A DNA stretch of 64,000 bases from Bostrychus sinensis (GCA_020698575.1 CM036240.1:26811211-26875210); one strand, 5' to 3'. Positions 43,190-53,960 are shown, counted from the stretch's first letter. Notes: generated by a model not told the origin, from the letters alone. A program made the numbers and translations.

Positions 43190-43385
43190 TAGTCTATAAA
43201 GAAATCAATATCAAATTAAAACACTGCCCACTCATGAATAAAAAAAACAAAACAAACAGAAACAATCGGGGCTATTGGAGCGAGAAGAATTTTCACTCAT
43301 TTAATAGAAGTTACATAGTATGGCAGTAGTCAGTAAATGCCATGCACAACTTGAAGTGTTTGATAATAGTAGCTGACATGCCCCT
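43190..43385 (+). repeat. Local duplication, copy 1
   Basis: Aligns with 44535-44750: GAAATCAATAT, AAACACT, ACTCATGAA followed by an A-rich stretch, GGGCTATTG, CAGT or CACT, AATAGAAGTTACATAGTATGG versus AATGAAGGTTATGTAGCATGG, then GGCAGTA, GGTAAT or AGTAAAT, GCACAA and GTAGCT. By eye about 65-70% identical. Non-coding in both copies. Confidence 0.75.
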
Positions 43386-44529
43386 TTGCAGATTTTTCCA
43401 AGAATAAAATGTCTGTATTTTGAGAAAAATGTAAATACTATGATGTTTGTAATGCAATCTCTGGTACAGAATCTGATAAAAATTTCACCCAGTGTCTTCA
43501 TTAGCTGTTGCCCCCCCAGATTTGACATGTTTTGCGTTCAGAGTCTTCTTCAGACTGTGTTGGTTGCATTATTTTGGTTACTGCCTTTCTCTCATCATCA
43601 AACAATCTGGTCATTTTCCTCTGGCATCTGGCATTAACAAGGCAGTTTTGCACTTGATATTTTTTCTTTTATGGGACATTATTGACCTCATATTCTGATG
43701 CTCGGTTGTCTTGATCATGTCTGCCTCTCAATTGTAAATTGCAGATTATAATTATTCAATATTTATTACCAACTGACCAACACAGTGGAGCCCAAAAAGA
43801 TTTTTTAACATATAGGTGATTGTATAGGTTTCATTCAGTTATCGTCCTGTTATTGTTCAGTTATCGTTTAAATTGTCTGTACAGATTCAGTGTTTTGGGA
43901 GCCCGAAAACACTGAAACAAAACCCCAAAAACAATCATTTTTGGTCTCAGAGCGGAAAGAGTTTAAAACGCTTTTTACATATTTCTGTGTTTACAACCCA
44001 TGCACGTCTTTTCTGAAACGATGACGCCCATCTCTTTCTGAACCTGCATACAATATCAACAACAATGGCACATCACCGTGTTGCATTGGAGCTGCAGATG
44101 CTACTGAGCTTTTTATGGCTTTCACTGCAAAATATTCTGCTGCTCTCACTACAGACTAAGTTCCCTTTTCTAGCTTGCTCAATAATATTCATCGTTATGT
44201 TCTTATGGTTACATCGTGCAAGATTTCTGCACGTGCCCCATGTGTTCTTGTCTGTTTTTTGTGTTATGTGGCAGCCTTACAGTGCCTCAGGCCTGGCATG
44301 TGTATTGCAGTATTTTCAGTAGTTTTCTGAGAGAGTGCTGTAAGGAACTTGAAAAAATTATGATTGCCAAATAAAATAGACAGGCGTATTTAGAGCTACA
44401 AACATATCGGTCCACACTTATGCATGTAAACCCGGACAAATTGAGATTTCTTGCATAATGCTCCAAACATAGTTTATCTATAGACAATTTTATATTAGTA
44501 TAATATTATCTCTTATTAAAGCAATTACA
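43386..44529. other. Non-coding; possibly a degenerate DNA transposon at about 43860-44430
   Basis: Between the duplicate copies. AGAGTTTAAAACGCTTTTTAC, TCTGAAACGATGACGCCCAT and CATGTAAACCCGGACAAA resemble words common in old fish Harbinger/hAT MITEs, but no clear termini were found. ORFs (for example 44065-44322) show no family. Confidence 0.3.
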
Positions 44530-44534
44530 CCATA

Positions 44535-44755
44535 TCCATATAGAAATCAATATTGAATTTAAACACTCCATACTCATGAAATAAAAAAACTAAAAGCTAA
44601 AAAAAAAAAAAAAAACAATAGTGTGAGGGCTATTGTAGCTGCAGGACTCCCCAGTCAGCTAATGAAGGTTATGTAGCATGGCAGTATTCGGTAATTGCGA
44701 CGCACAAGTGAGGTATTAGACAGGATGTAGCTAATGGAAAACAATCACATTTAAC
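44535..44755 (+). repeat. Local duplication, copy 2
   Basis: Partner of 43190-43385 at a distance of about 1.35 kb. This copy has a longer A-run (about 44598-44617) and is embedded in a longer low-repeat, CpG-containing block to its right, which copy 1 lacks. Confidence 0.75.
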
Positions 44756-45075
44756 ATGGCTCCTTGGTTCGGGCTGTTCAATAAGTGAGCAGCAGGCCGG
44801 GCTCTCAGCAAACAGCAGGCGGAGGGGGGTCCGAGCCGCACGGCGCTTTAATGTGATCCGACTATAACAGACAATCTATTTACAGTGTGCTCTGGGGAGC
44901 TAATAAACAAATGTTGAGTAATTTCAGCCAGCAGTAATTACCCTTGCAGCTGACAAGGAGAGCGTGATAGTGTCTCCTTCACCCCCGGCGCGGTCCAGGA
45001 GGCGCGGGGCTCCTCAGCTCGTGCGGTACATGTGGCGGCCGGCCAACGGTCAAACGCATAGGATCATTTACAGTG
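44620..45075. promoter_or_regulatory. Candidate conserved non-coding block
   Basis: GTCAGCTAATGAAGG, GAGGTATTAGACAGG, GGAGCTAATAAACAAATG, CCAGCAGTAATTACCC and GCAGCTGACAAGGAG, plus CpG-rich patches (44810-44860 and 44985-45055). Transposon-free. Regulatory role inferred. Confidence 0.42.
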
Positions 45076-45208
45076 CGACAGTGGTGTTGGACCCTGCGTG
45101 GAATTGTGTTTAACAGTGAGGGCCACAAGAGTTTACAGGCATTGTACATTTTTCACCTAAAGTTGTGCTCTAAACTGTGTGTGGCATTATTATTTTATAT
45201 CATTAGGG

Positions 45209-45284
45209 CAGTGGTTCTCAAACTTTTCACACCGAGTAACACGGCAGAAAGCATTTGCCTCTCCAAGGACCATTTAACAGATTA
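45209..45284 (+). mobile_element. hAT-like element, left end
   Basis: CAGTGGTTCTCAAACTTTTC, ACACCGAGTAACACGGCAG and TCTCCAAGGACCATTTAACAG form the end of a common fish hAT. It leads straight into the minisatellite. The matching right end was not found. Confidence 0.75.
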
Positions 45285-45835
45285 AAACAGAACTTAACCA
45301 GGCTTAAGCCAGGTTTAAACCAGGACTAAACCATATTTAAACCAAGTCTTTACCAGGACTAAACCAGGCCCAAACCAGGGTCATATACCAGACTAAACCA
45401 GATGTAAGCCAAATTTTGATCAGATCTAAACCAGGGAAAACAAGGTCTAAACCAGAACTAAACCAGGGCTAAACCAAGTCTAAACAGGGCTAATCCAGCT
45501 CTAAATCAGGTTCATACTAAGACTAAACCAGGACTAAAACCAGGCCCAAACTAGGTTCACACCAGGACTAAACCAGATTTAAACCAAGTCTTAATCAGAC
45601 ATAAACTGGGGCTAAATAAGGTCTAAACGAGAACTAAAGCAGGACTAAACCAGGCCCAACCCAGGTCTAAACCACAACTAAACCAGATCTCAATCAGGAC
45701 TAAACCTAAGCCAAGCTAAGCCAAGTTTAAACAAGACATAAACCAGGACCAAAACTAGTACTATACAAGATCTAACCCAGAACTAAACCTGGTCTAAACC
45801 AGGACTAAACCAGAAGTAGACCAAGGTAAATACAC
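45285..45835 (+). repeat. Expanded 10-11 bp minisatellite (CTAAACCAGGA)
   Basis: About 50 degenerate copies of CTAAACCAGGA/TTAAACCAGGT over about 550 bp. Occasional GGCCCAAACCAGGTTCA variants give a weak higher-order pattern of about 130-150 bp. The unit also occurs, in few copies, in the hAT-like fragments at 11816 and 26331, so it grew from the transposon interior. The spacing is near one DNA helical turn. Confidence 0.9.
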
Positions 45836-45989
45836 TCTTAGTGTCAGTTAAACATTTGCATTAGCAGATGCACTAACTACTGTACTAAATACAGCTGTAA
45901 GCTGTAGTAGAGCATTGTTACATGTAACTGAAAAAATCATTAATAAACAGTGTATTGATATTGTATCAAATAAGCATTACCTTTAATAC
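45836..45989. other. Non-coding spacer
   Basis: Nothing recognised. Confidence 0.35.
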
Positions 45990-46025
45990 TAAAATAATAA
46001 CAACAACAACAACAACAACAACAAC

Positions 46026-46066
<41 letters not shown>
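45990..46066 (+). repeat. Compound (AAC)n(AAT)n microsatellite
   Basis: About 10 AAC units followed by about 14 AAT units. Confidence 0.97.
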
Positions 46067-46069
<3 letters not shown>

Positions 46070-46189
46070 TACTCAAAGCTAAAAACAGCTTAAGCTTACA
46101 TGGCATGTAGTTGTAGTAGCATGTTATACCTCAGCAAATTTAAAATTTGGCCATTGTGTTGTAATTAGGAGCATTTTCTGTGAATTCTG

Positions 46190-46485
46190 CTTTCACCACA
46201 ATTTCCTGAATCTTCTCTTCCCTTCACCTCCAGAACAAGAGAACAAATATTACGTTTAGGAAGCAAACAAATGAGTGTGCAGGTTACGGACGGGCGATAA
46301 GGCCAGAGGCGTCTTTACCCAGGGAGCTGAGTGTTTGCGCTCAAATAGATTTTTATGCAAATTGTCTTCTATCGATCGCTGCACCTTCAGCGATGGGCCA
46401 GGATGCTGGAAACCGCATGTAATTAGATAGAGATAATCATTAATGGCAATCATAAGAGCACATGTTTACATCGGCGCAGATCTGT
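46190..46485. promoter_or_regulatory. Candidate conserved non-coding block
   Basis: Contains AACAAATATTACG, ATAGATTTTTATGCAAATTG with an octamer (46355-46362), TCTATCGATCG, CATGTAATTAGATAGAG and TAATCATTAATGGCAATC. Transposon-free and clearly different from the flanks. Inferred. Confidence 0.42.
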
Positions 46486-46624
46486 TGAGGGCAATACTTC
46501 CTGATACTAATGACTTTGCAGAGTGGATTTTGTACATACTGATGAAATCTGGGCTTAATAATGTGGACTACAAAAAAATATATAAATAAATAAATAAAAA
46601 TAAAACCTTGAGCAGTTCATCATC

Positions 46625-46735
46625 TGTTTGTGTTACTGTGGCCTTGAACTAACGTTAGTGTTAGCACATGTTAGCAACTATGTTAGGACGTTTACTTTAT
46701 TTTTGGTTGAGTTCCAAACCATCACTGAGACCTAA
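46625..46735 (+). repeat. Diverged local repeat, unit 1
   Basis: TGTTACTGTGGCCTTGAACTA, ACGTTAGTGTTAGCACATG and TTAGCAACTATGTTAGG match the starts of the units at 47680 and 47950. The right part is hard to align. Confidence 0.6.
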
Positions 46736-47679
46736 CCCAGCTCTAACGATACTTGCATCAAGATATTGAGATATTGCAAAATTCTCTGTCTATGAGAGAC
46801 TCAAATATTAGCATAATAATTACAAAATCCTTAACCGTAGTATAATTTGATGGAAGATAATAGATAAATGTTTGCTATTCGTAAATCCTGAGCCATTCTC
46901 CATATTACGTTCATATAAATAGTGTCTGTGTTACAATGTTAAAGCTCTTGTCCAAATGCACTCAACCTCTTGGAATAGAGAAACTGTTAAAATTGTAGTT
47001 ATTGCATCTTATGAATGAACATGTCTGTTCAGTGTCTGTGGCTGACAGTGTCTGAATGTCATCAGTGTTCATGCCATTTTGTAGTGGAGACTGATTGTGT
47101 AGTAGTGAATGAAAAGTAGTGCATTCAAAAATGCCAACAATCCATTGTGAAAAGTAATGGATTGCGATGGTCACTATATGGACAATAAAGAGCACAGTGG
47201 GTCTGCAGCAGCTTTATTAACTGTACACAGCATGTTTAACTAACAGTCAGAGAAAGACTTGTGACTTTCTGTTGTGTCGTGATCGTGAATCAGTTGCTTT
47301 TAAAACAGCTGTAAAATCACTAACGTTAGCTGAGGTAAGCATTACCTCAGCTGAATGAATGAGTAACTGATAACTTCCATCTTAAGGCAAAAAGAGCTGC
47401 AATAAACCAGTCTATTGTATTCATTAATGACATAGCACATGTTAAATATAACATGTATGATTATAATTTCTCTGTAAATATTTAAATATCAACCAAGTCC
47501 AGTCAGACTTTATCAGAGTTGTCCATTATCTGCTGAGTTCAGCAAACTTTTTTTTACACATGCTTTTTTACAAAATAGTGAGTGTCCAAATATGTTCCAG
47601 TACACAAGTCTACTATAGTGCAGTACTATTTAATGAGTGAGGGGGTAGGGGCTAGGGAAGAGATTCGGACTCAGCCTGT
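46736..47679. other. Non-coding, nothing recognised
   Basis: AT-rich; AGCTGAGGTAAGCATTACCTCAGCT (about 47329-47353) is a near-perfect 11-bp hairpin. No other feature recognised. Confidence 0.45.
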
Positions 47680-47895
47680 GTTGCTCTGGCCTTAAACTAC
47701 TGTTAGCTTGAGCGCAGGTTAGCAACCATGTCTGGCTCTTCTCTTTCTATTCTTGGTCAGATTTCACATACTGCAAATGGGTGAAAATGTTATATATTGG
47801 TAATTATAATTTCTCCTCCAAATTACTATTTTTGTTGAATCTCTGTATTTCTAACCAACGTAGCACAAACTATAGGATCTTATCTGACATTGCTT
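47680..47895 (+). repeat. Diverged local repeat, unit 2
   Basis: TGTGTTGCTCTGGCCTTAAAC, TACTGTTAGC, GGTTAGCAACCATG, ATTTCACATACTGCAAATGGG, AATTTCTCCTCCAAATTAC, TTTTTGTTGAATCTCTGT and CAACGTAGCACAAAC. It aligns along its whole length with unit 3. Confidence 0.75.
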
Positions 47896-47944
47896 TTAAT
47901 TAAAATAAGCTATAAGAATATATCATGGTTCTTCATACACTTTT

Positions 47945-48180
47945 GTCTTTCTATGCTAGTCTGAGCTAAAACTACTGTTAGCATTAGCACATGTACGCAA
48001 CCATCTTAGGCCTTTCTCTGTCATTTGGGACTGCTTTCATGTCTTGTAAAAGGGTAAAAATCTGTCATAAATTCATGAGCTTTATGATAATTTCTCCTCC
48101 AAAATAGTCAGATTTTTGTTGCAGCTCCGTGTTGCTGACCAGCACGGCACAAACAATGGCACATATCAGATCGGCGCTCT
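47945..48180 (+). repeat. Diverged local repeat, unit 3
   Basis: AGCTAAAACTACTGTTAGC, GCACATGTACGCAACCAT, TTCATGTCTTGTAAAAGGG, AATTTCTCCTCCAAAATAG, TTTTTGTTGCAGCTCCGTG and CAGCACGGCACAAAC. About 265 bp from unit 2. It runs directly into the GC-rich block at 48160. Confidence 0.75.
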
Positions 48181-48450
48181 CCCCAGAATAACAAGGAGGG
48201 GCTGACAGACGGACAGTGGGCCAGCCTGTCCCTTATCCTCAGACAGGCAGATGTCCCCTCTCCCCGCGGCCGGCTGCTGACCAGGGGAGGGCCAGGCGGC
48301 TGCTGAAATGAAGAAACTGGAGAGCTCCTCGGGGGGCGGGCTGGTCATTTGATGTCCAGCACAAGGGCAGGGAGTGATGCTGGATGAGCCGAGGGAGGGA
48401 GCAGCCTCTGCAGTCTGTTACAGAAGCCTGGGCTGTCGGCCGGAAGAGAA
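48155..48450. promoter_or_regulatory. GC-rich block, candidate regulatory island
   Basis: CCCCGCGGCCGGCTGCTGACC, GGGGAGGGCCAGGCGGC and CTCGGGGGGCGGGCTGG. ORFs on the minus strand (158 codons, 48715-48239) cross from AT-rich DNA into this block and look composite rather than genuine. Inferred CpG-rich regulatory element. Confidence 0.3.
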
Positions 48451-48889
48451 AGAAAGAGAAGGGGGAAAAGCACTCATATAACCTACCAGTGTTAGAGCTC
48501 ATGGTCAAAAACAATCGTGTATGCAAAATATATTGTGTGTAATGTCTTTGGTAAGGTGCAAAGTACAAGTTTTTACATGATATACAAGCATTAATGTCAC
48601 ATTGAAATAGTTTTAGAAGATTTGATTTTTGGAATTTAAACAGAAATGCTTGAATACATGTGGTACTAAATAGGGAATACATGAAAAACAGCAGTGGTAT
48701 ATCAGAGAAAAACATCTATAGACATATAAGACATGGACACGCAAGGATGTACTGTATGTTATTGCCTCTGCACAGTCAAAAATTCTGCCTACAAACAATC
48801 ATGGTTTAGAAGCTAATCTAGCTAGTCCAATGCTTCTAGGAAACAGTTTCCCTCATAGACAATAATGTAAGCAGACACAAGCCTGTAAA
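48451..48889. other. Non-coding, nothing recognised
   Basis: AT-rich; nothing recognised. Confidence 0.4.
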
Positions 48890-49177
48890 ACCTTTTTTGC
48901 CCCCCCCCACAGGCTTTTTCGTCATACCATGAGTATCCCGCATGATTCTTCAATAAGAATTGTTTAACTTACTTTATTGTAAAAACTATAGTAAATACTA
49001 TTTCTTCTGCATTTTTTTCTTTAAAACTGAACTTTCACATAAAAAAAATAAAAACATTTAATTAAAATAAAAATTCTCCTTGCCTTATGAAATCCTATTA
49101 CATTTTATTTACATTTTACCTGTACATTTTATTTTTAATTTTTTTTAATCAAACACCCAAAAATATGTAACAAAATA

Positions 49178-49211
<34 letters not shown>

Positions 49212-49379
49212 TTTTTTTAATTATTATTATTATTATTATTATTTTTTTGCACTTTCATTTCAGGCCCACTCCCTGCTTGTCTTTCATAAGTTTCAACACC
49301 TCAGTATGAAAAAAATATTTTCTTATCATTTTGCTCACATACCTCTAGGGGTCCCCATACCCCTGGTTAGGAAACACTG
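48890..49379. mobile_element. hAT-like MITE, relative of 10392-10846
   Basis: CAGGCTTTTTCGTCATACCA and TGAGTATCCCGCATG at the left match GGCCTTTTGTCATACCATGA and GTACCCCCTCGC of the other copy. The right end CTAGGGGTCCCCATACCCC, then GGTTAGGAAACACTG, is intact. The left 10-15 bases are degraded by a C-run. The centre holds an (ATT)n tract at 49179-49248. Confidence 0.72.
49179..49248 (+). repeat. (ATT)n microsatellite
   Basis: Two runs of ATT units separated by a T9 run. Confidence 0.95.
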
Positions 49380-49478
49380 TTCTATAGCTTATTTTTTGCT
49401 GTTAGCCTGTATTTGTTAAAGATGAATGGAAATCAGAGGAAGCAACAAGGAATTGCCACAGCTAACTTGCCAAAGCCA

Positions 49479-49917
49479 GGTTGCTCCAGTATGTGGCAAT
49501 GAAGCTCAACAGTGACCCCACCCTTGGTTCTGGAAGTAAAATTCCCATTCATTTTCTCCACTGACCTTTCAAAAAATACATACAGTATATTAAAAGGTGA
49601 ATGGCTTGAGGAAGGCTAATCAGCTATAATGCAGCTATAAATACATCTGAAACATGTCAAAAGGCAAAGTTGCAAGCACATTTTGCCTAATTTTCCAAAT
49701 TTAGTTATCTTTTTGCTAGAAATTGATTGTGTTATTATTGTGACTTACCAGTAAAATTCACTTGACATGCATAGCTGATTTGCCCTTATCAAGCTTTTAA
49801 ACCCTTAATATATGTATTTTTTGAAAAGTCAATGGGGAAAATGATTGGGAAATTTACTAATTTACCAGGGGTGTGTGGGTACTCTTGAGCTCCATTGCAC
49901 TACCAGGTGAACCAAAG
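49479..49917. mobile_element. Foldback element with arms of about 110 bp
   Basis: The left arm (about 49479-49592) reads AATGAAGCTCAACAGTGACC, then AATTCCCATTCATTTTCTCC and TTTCAAAAAATACATACAG. The right arm, complemented, reads AATGGAGCTCAAGAGTACCC, then TTTCCCAATCATTTTCCCC and TTTTCAAAAAATACATATA. The centre is about 200 bp, AT-rich and non-coding. A partial copy of one arm lies at 59690-59790. Confidence 0.85.
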
Positions 49918-50009
49918 CAGCGATGAGGTAAGTTACCCTGTCTTTAGTGCAGGTGTTTAGGGGGTTGATTGCCCAATTTGATTGCCACAGTGTCGGTCAA
50001 AACATGTGA

Positions 50010-50245
50010 AAGATAGATTTTATTGTCCTCGTAGGGAAATGTGTTCTCTGCATTTGACCCACCCTTCAATCAGTGCCGCTGGTACAACCTGTCAGGAGCA
50101 GTAGTTGATCGCAGTGCAGTGCCCAGGGGTCCTTCTCAAGATCGTAAGCCAGGATCTTGGTCGGGAGTATCCAGCTGGAGGATTAGCCTACTGAGCCTGT
50201 TTAGTTTGATGGTTGTGGCAACTCCTGGAAGAAAGGATTACTGTC
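50010..50245. mobile_element. Dispersed fish repeat ('ctggaggattagcct' type)
   Basis: GATTTTATTGTCCTCGTAGGG, GCATTTGACCCACCCTTCAA, GTCAGGAGCAGTAGTTGATC, GGTCCTTCTCAAGATCGTAAG and CCAGCTGGAGGATTAGCCTA. Same family as 36475-36690 and 41330-41595, here with more of the left side. Confidence 0.68.
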
Positions 50246-50499
50246 TATCTGCAATGTAATGTGACTTTAATTTTCTATTTTCAAATCTCAAACCTTTAGC
50301 CTAATGCAAATTGTTAACTTAGGCATTTGGAACCACAAAGTTTGTTTTGATACACAAACTGGGGCTCCCATGGAAAATTGTTCTATCCACTAAAAAAAAA
50401 TAATAAAAAATCTATTGTCCAAGACTGGGTTAAAAAAGTACTAACATTAAGACTTACACATATTCCAACTCTGCCCATTGTGACACTGGACAATAGAAC

Positions 50500-51105
50500 A
50501 TTATTACTTGCAGAGCTCTTATTGAAATGTGTGGAGTGCAGTCACCATGGAGCCGTGGCATGTTTCTTACCTGGCCCCGGTTCAGTCTTGCAGGCGTTGG
50601 AGAGCCCTTTGAAGGCTACAGAGAGACCGAGATGAGAGGCAGCCCTGTCTATCGAGGGATCAACGCGCCCAAGTGCCAACGCCACAGCGCTGTAATTAAT
50701 CGCCAGCAATGGCCGCCTCAGACGTCCAGCCCATTCTCCCCGTCCCTCGTGACCAAACCTGCGGTCAGGAGACGTTAGGCTACATTAACTGCCACTACCA
50801 TTTCTATTTCGCGAGCGGGGAGTGGGTTGGGGCGAGTCTGTAGATATAGCAGTACCAAAGGGGCTCCGGTGCATAAGCCATGGCTATGTACCTTTCATCT
50901 TGGAGGAGATTTGGAGAGGTTTGAGACCACAGAGACTTCTTAATTCTCACTAATTCATTTGCGTTCCAGATTCAGTGGGCCGGGGATAACCTGAGAATGA
51001 TAATGAAGTCACAAGGGGAGCGCGGTCCCTCGCCTTTGAATGTGCTCAGAATAGACTCACCTAATCTTTGCTGGTGAAGCTCTCAGCAGCAGAAGAGGTA
51101 TTGTA
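50500..51105. promoter_or_regulatory. Candidate conserved non-coding block
   Basis: AGCGCTGTAATTAATCGCC, GGCTACATTAACTGCC, TTCTCACTAATTCATTTGCG and GAATGATAATGAAGTCAC with mixed GC and no transposon. Plus-strand ORFs at 50378-50635 and 50527-50778 overlap in different frames and match nothing. Confidence 0.42.
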
Positions 51106-51319
51106 ATACAGCCAAGGGTTATTACTAAAATTGTTACGATATATATAATGATTCAATGTTATTTCAATAATAATTTTGTCTAAGCAGCTACTAGGGCATG
51201 TTACTTTTTAGTGAAATGTTTGATATTGTCCAGTCTTTAAGTCCAAACCTGTATGTTTTGTTCAGAATGTTTGTGGTCAGAGAGAGTTCTAGTAGTAGCA
51301 TTGATTACCTGCACCGAGT

Positions 51320-51535
51320 CACCACAGCCAACCAGTTGCACTGTGATTTGGCAGGTTTTTACACCAGATGCCCTTCCTGCCACAACCAGCCACATACTGT
51401 GACTGGATTAGCTAATATGGGTCAAGTGTCTTGCCCATGGACACAATAGCAGTATGCACTTTGTGTGAGGTATAAACTGCTCACCCTTTGGTTGGTTTTG
51501 CAAATGCTTTAACCCACTGTGGCCCCACCACATTG
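51320..51535. mobile_element. Dispersed fish repeat ('gatgcccttcctg' type), longer copy
   Basis: GTTTTTACACCAGATGCCCTT, CCTGCCACAACCAGCCACAT, TCAAGTGTCTTGCCCATGG and ACACAATAGCAGTATGCAC. It links the 'gatgcccttcctg' and 'cccaaggacac' words, suggesting that both fragment groups come from one element. Confidence 0.68.
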
Positions 51536-53228
51536 TGATATATAGAGCTATATCCTTTAATAGCTGGTTGATGATCTCTGGTTTGAGTCAAGGTCTGGGG
51601 ACATACAGTATATTTATTAGTGCAAGATTGGACCATTGCCTTGGCAGAGGTCTGTGCTCTCTGAGTGCTTCTTGTTGTCTGCTTAAGATTGATCAGAGCA
51701 ATAGTTATAAGTTATAGACTTATTTCTTTATCATGAAGCTAAAGGATTTTTAATTTTTTGTGTCTCTGAATCTGAGGTTGCTATTGGTCTCAAGGACTCA
51801 CTGGAAAGTTGACTATAATTATTGAAAATATTTTACACTTATAATGAGCGGAGACGAGGAGATTCTTACCTCAGAGTATAGGATTTGCTGCTGTGTAAGT
51901 AGATGGTCCTCTAGGAGACAGTTCATGTCTATGTTTGTACCATGGTCCACCAAGTCTTTTTGTGTTTGCTCCTAGCTGCAAAAGTTGCTCGGCCAATACA
52001 GAACGATCAGCAATATTTTCTTGTCACCAAAAGTGTGGGGGCCCTAGCTTCCAGACACACAGGACAAAACCTTTGCAAAACACAATATTGATGCAACTGG
52101 AAAATAGATTTGTGCAAGTTTCGATTTAAAAATCATACTTTATCATGAATATGTATTAAGCTGAATCCTCAATCAATAATTTCTACCCACCAGCTTATAT
52201 AAACATGTCTTTTTTTCTACTGGAAAATCAAGAATCATCCAAACAATATATTATCATTACAAATGAGGCAGAGGGAATTTACATTTATGGATTGAAATGC
52301 CACATTTCCAATACAACACACAAGCAAATAGGCAGACAGACTTACTGTAAAACCTGAAGGCAAGCAATGTGTGCTGGCCAAAAATGGGTTTGGCCAAGCT
52401 CTGAAAATTTAGGATTTAACTCTTGAGGCTTACTACACCCACATCCTTACCATGGCTATGCCTAAACTAATTTTAATGAAGTGTTGTAACATTAAAACAA
52501 TAACTAAATAACTTTGTTCTAGCACATTAGAAATGAGCACTTGCATTAATAATTTGGAGTAATTAATAGTTTTGTGGAACAAAGTTTATTTTGTTTGTTT
52601 ATATGGATCCCCATTAGCTGAAACTGTGTGGGCTGGTTGTCCTTCATGAGTCCAAACAAAAAAATCCAAAACTTGACATAAAACAGGATAATAAATCAAC
52701 ATGTGCATAATTACAAATGCAATTCATAGTGCCTATCTTGGAAAATAGACATTTAGAGCCCAATAGAACACCGTGGAAGCATCATGAATTTGTGTTTCAA
52801 CAGCTGCCCAGAAAATACAAAGTGAGCACTGCTACAATGGAAGCACATTGTTTTGTTTTGCACACATTCTTATGTAGAAGTTTGGAGGAATTATGGATCA
52901 ATTAAAGATTTTCTTTTTCATTTTCAAAGTGAAAACCCTATCAGACCTATTTCCACTTGGTTTGTTCATACACAACAGTATGCACCTAGGGCTACCATAG
53001 CTGTTCACATTCTAAATATCTGAAGCATGAAGTTGTATTTAGCACTCTCATCACTTGAACTCACCAAAAGAGTAAAAAAGACAAACCTGTACTTAAATTC
53101 ATAATAAAATCACTTAACTTATGTCAATGCAGAAACCGTCATGACTTTTTCAGGGCTGCTTTACCCCTCAAGCTAATCATAAACTGTGACTTTTTACTCA
53201 ATTATCTTTCCTTTCAGATTGTAACACA
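51536..53228. other. Non-coding; small repeat fragment at 52600-52665
   Basis: TATGGATCCCCATTAGCTG with AAACTGTGTGGGCTGG and TTCATGAGTCC resembles the end of a common fish retroposon, too short to classify. The rest is AT-rich with nothing recognised. Confidence 0.4.
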
Positions 53229-53593
53229 ATGACCAATCAGGTATAACATTATCACCACTGACAGGTGATTATTTCTTCATCTTGGCACCTGTTAGTGGAA
53301 TATATTATGCAGCAAGTGGACATTTTGTCCTCAAAATGAATGCACTATAAGTAGGAAAAATGGGCAAGCGTAAGGATTTGAGCGAGTTTGAACCTACCAA
53401 CAGCCAACTGGCGATGGTGTACCAACAACAGGTTGAGGCATATGGCGTGCGGAGGCTGGCCTATGTGGTCCCATCCAACAGAGCTGTAGCTCAAATTGCT
53501 GATAAGGTAATGCTGGTTCTGCTAGAAAGGTGTCAGACTACACAGTGTATCCCAGTTTGTTACATATGGGGCTGCATATTAGGCAGGTAGTTT
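53229..53593 (+). pseudogene. Tc1-like transposon, internally deleted fragment
   Basis: Starts with the same terminal type as 34175 (ATAACATTATCACCACTGAC) and keeps CAGCAAGTGGACATTTTGTC. The ORF (53360-53590) begins MGKRKDLSEFE, the intact Tc1 start, and then jumps to RRLAYVV, SNRAVAQIADKVMLVL and RCQTTQCIPVCYIWGC, the end of the DNA-binding region. The stretch between (second half of the first helix-turn-helix) is lost or scrambled, and everything downstream, including the DDE catalytic domain and right terminal repeat, is missing. It ends at an in-frame stop. A dead copy. Confidence 0.87.
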
Positions 53594-53960
53594 TACATGG
53601 TTGGTGTATAGTGCCATGACCATGCTCAGTCTTTGAGTTAACATTTTGATTTTACTGGAACAGGTGTAAAGTCAATGTCTGCCTCCATGGTGGGTTCGCT
53701 CCAAGTACTCTGCTTTCCTCCTACCACCCGAAGACAAAGATGAACTGGTGAATATATATAACCCATATTAAATAAATGTAAGAATGGTTTTCTTTCAGTG
53801 CAATGGTGCAACTTCTTTAAGTCTGTTTAAACTATATTCATTTAGATGTTAGAAAAAAAATGCACAGATTTTGTAAAATGGAAACAGTGGTCAGCCTGTG
53901 ATTGTCCTCGCTGTCAGACACATTTTGAACCTAAAGATTTTTTTCCTGTGCCTCTTTTTA
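53594..53960. other. Non-coding spacer
   Basis: Nothing recognised. Confidence 0.35.

Noticed and set aside
48239..48715. 158-codon minus-strand ORF
   Set aside because: Spans AT-rich unique DNA and a GC-rich island with different composition in each half; no domain and no conserved-looking motif.
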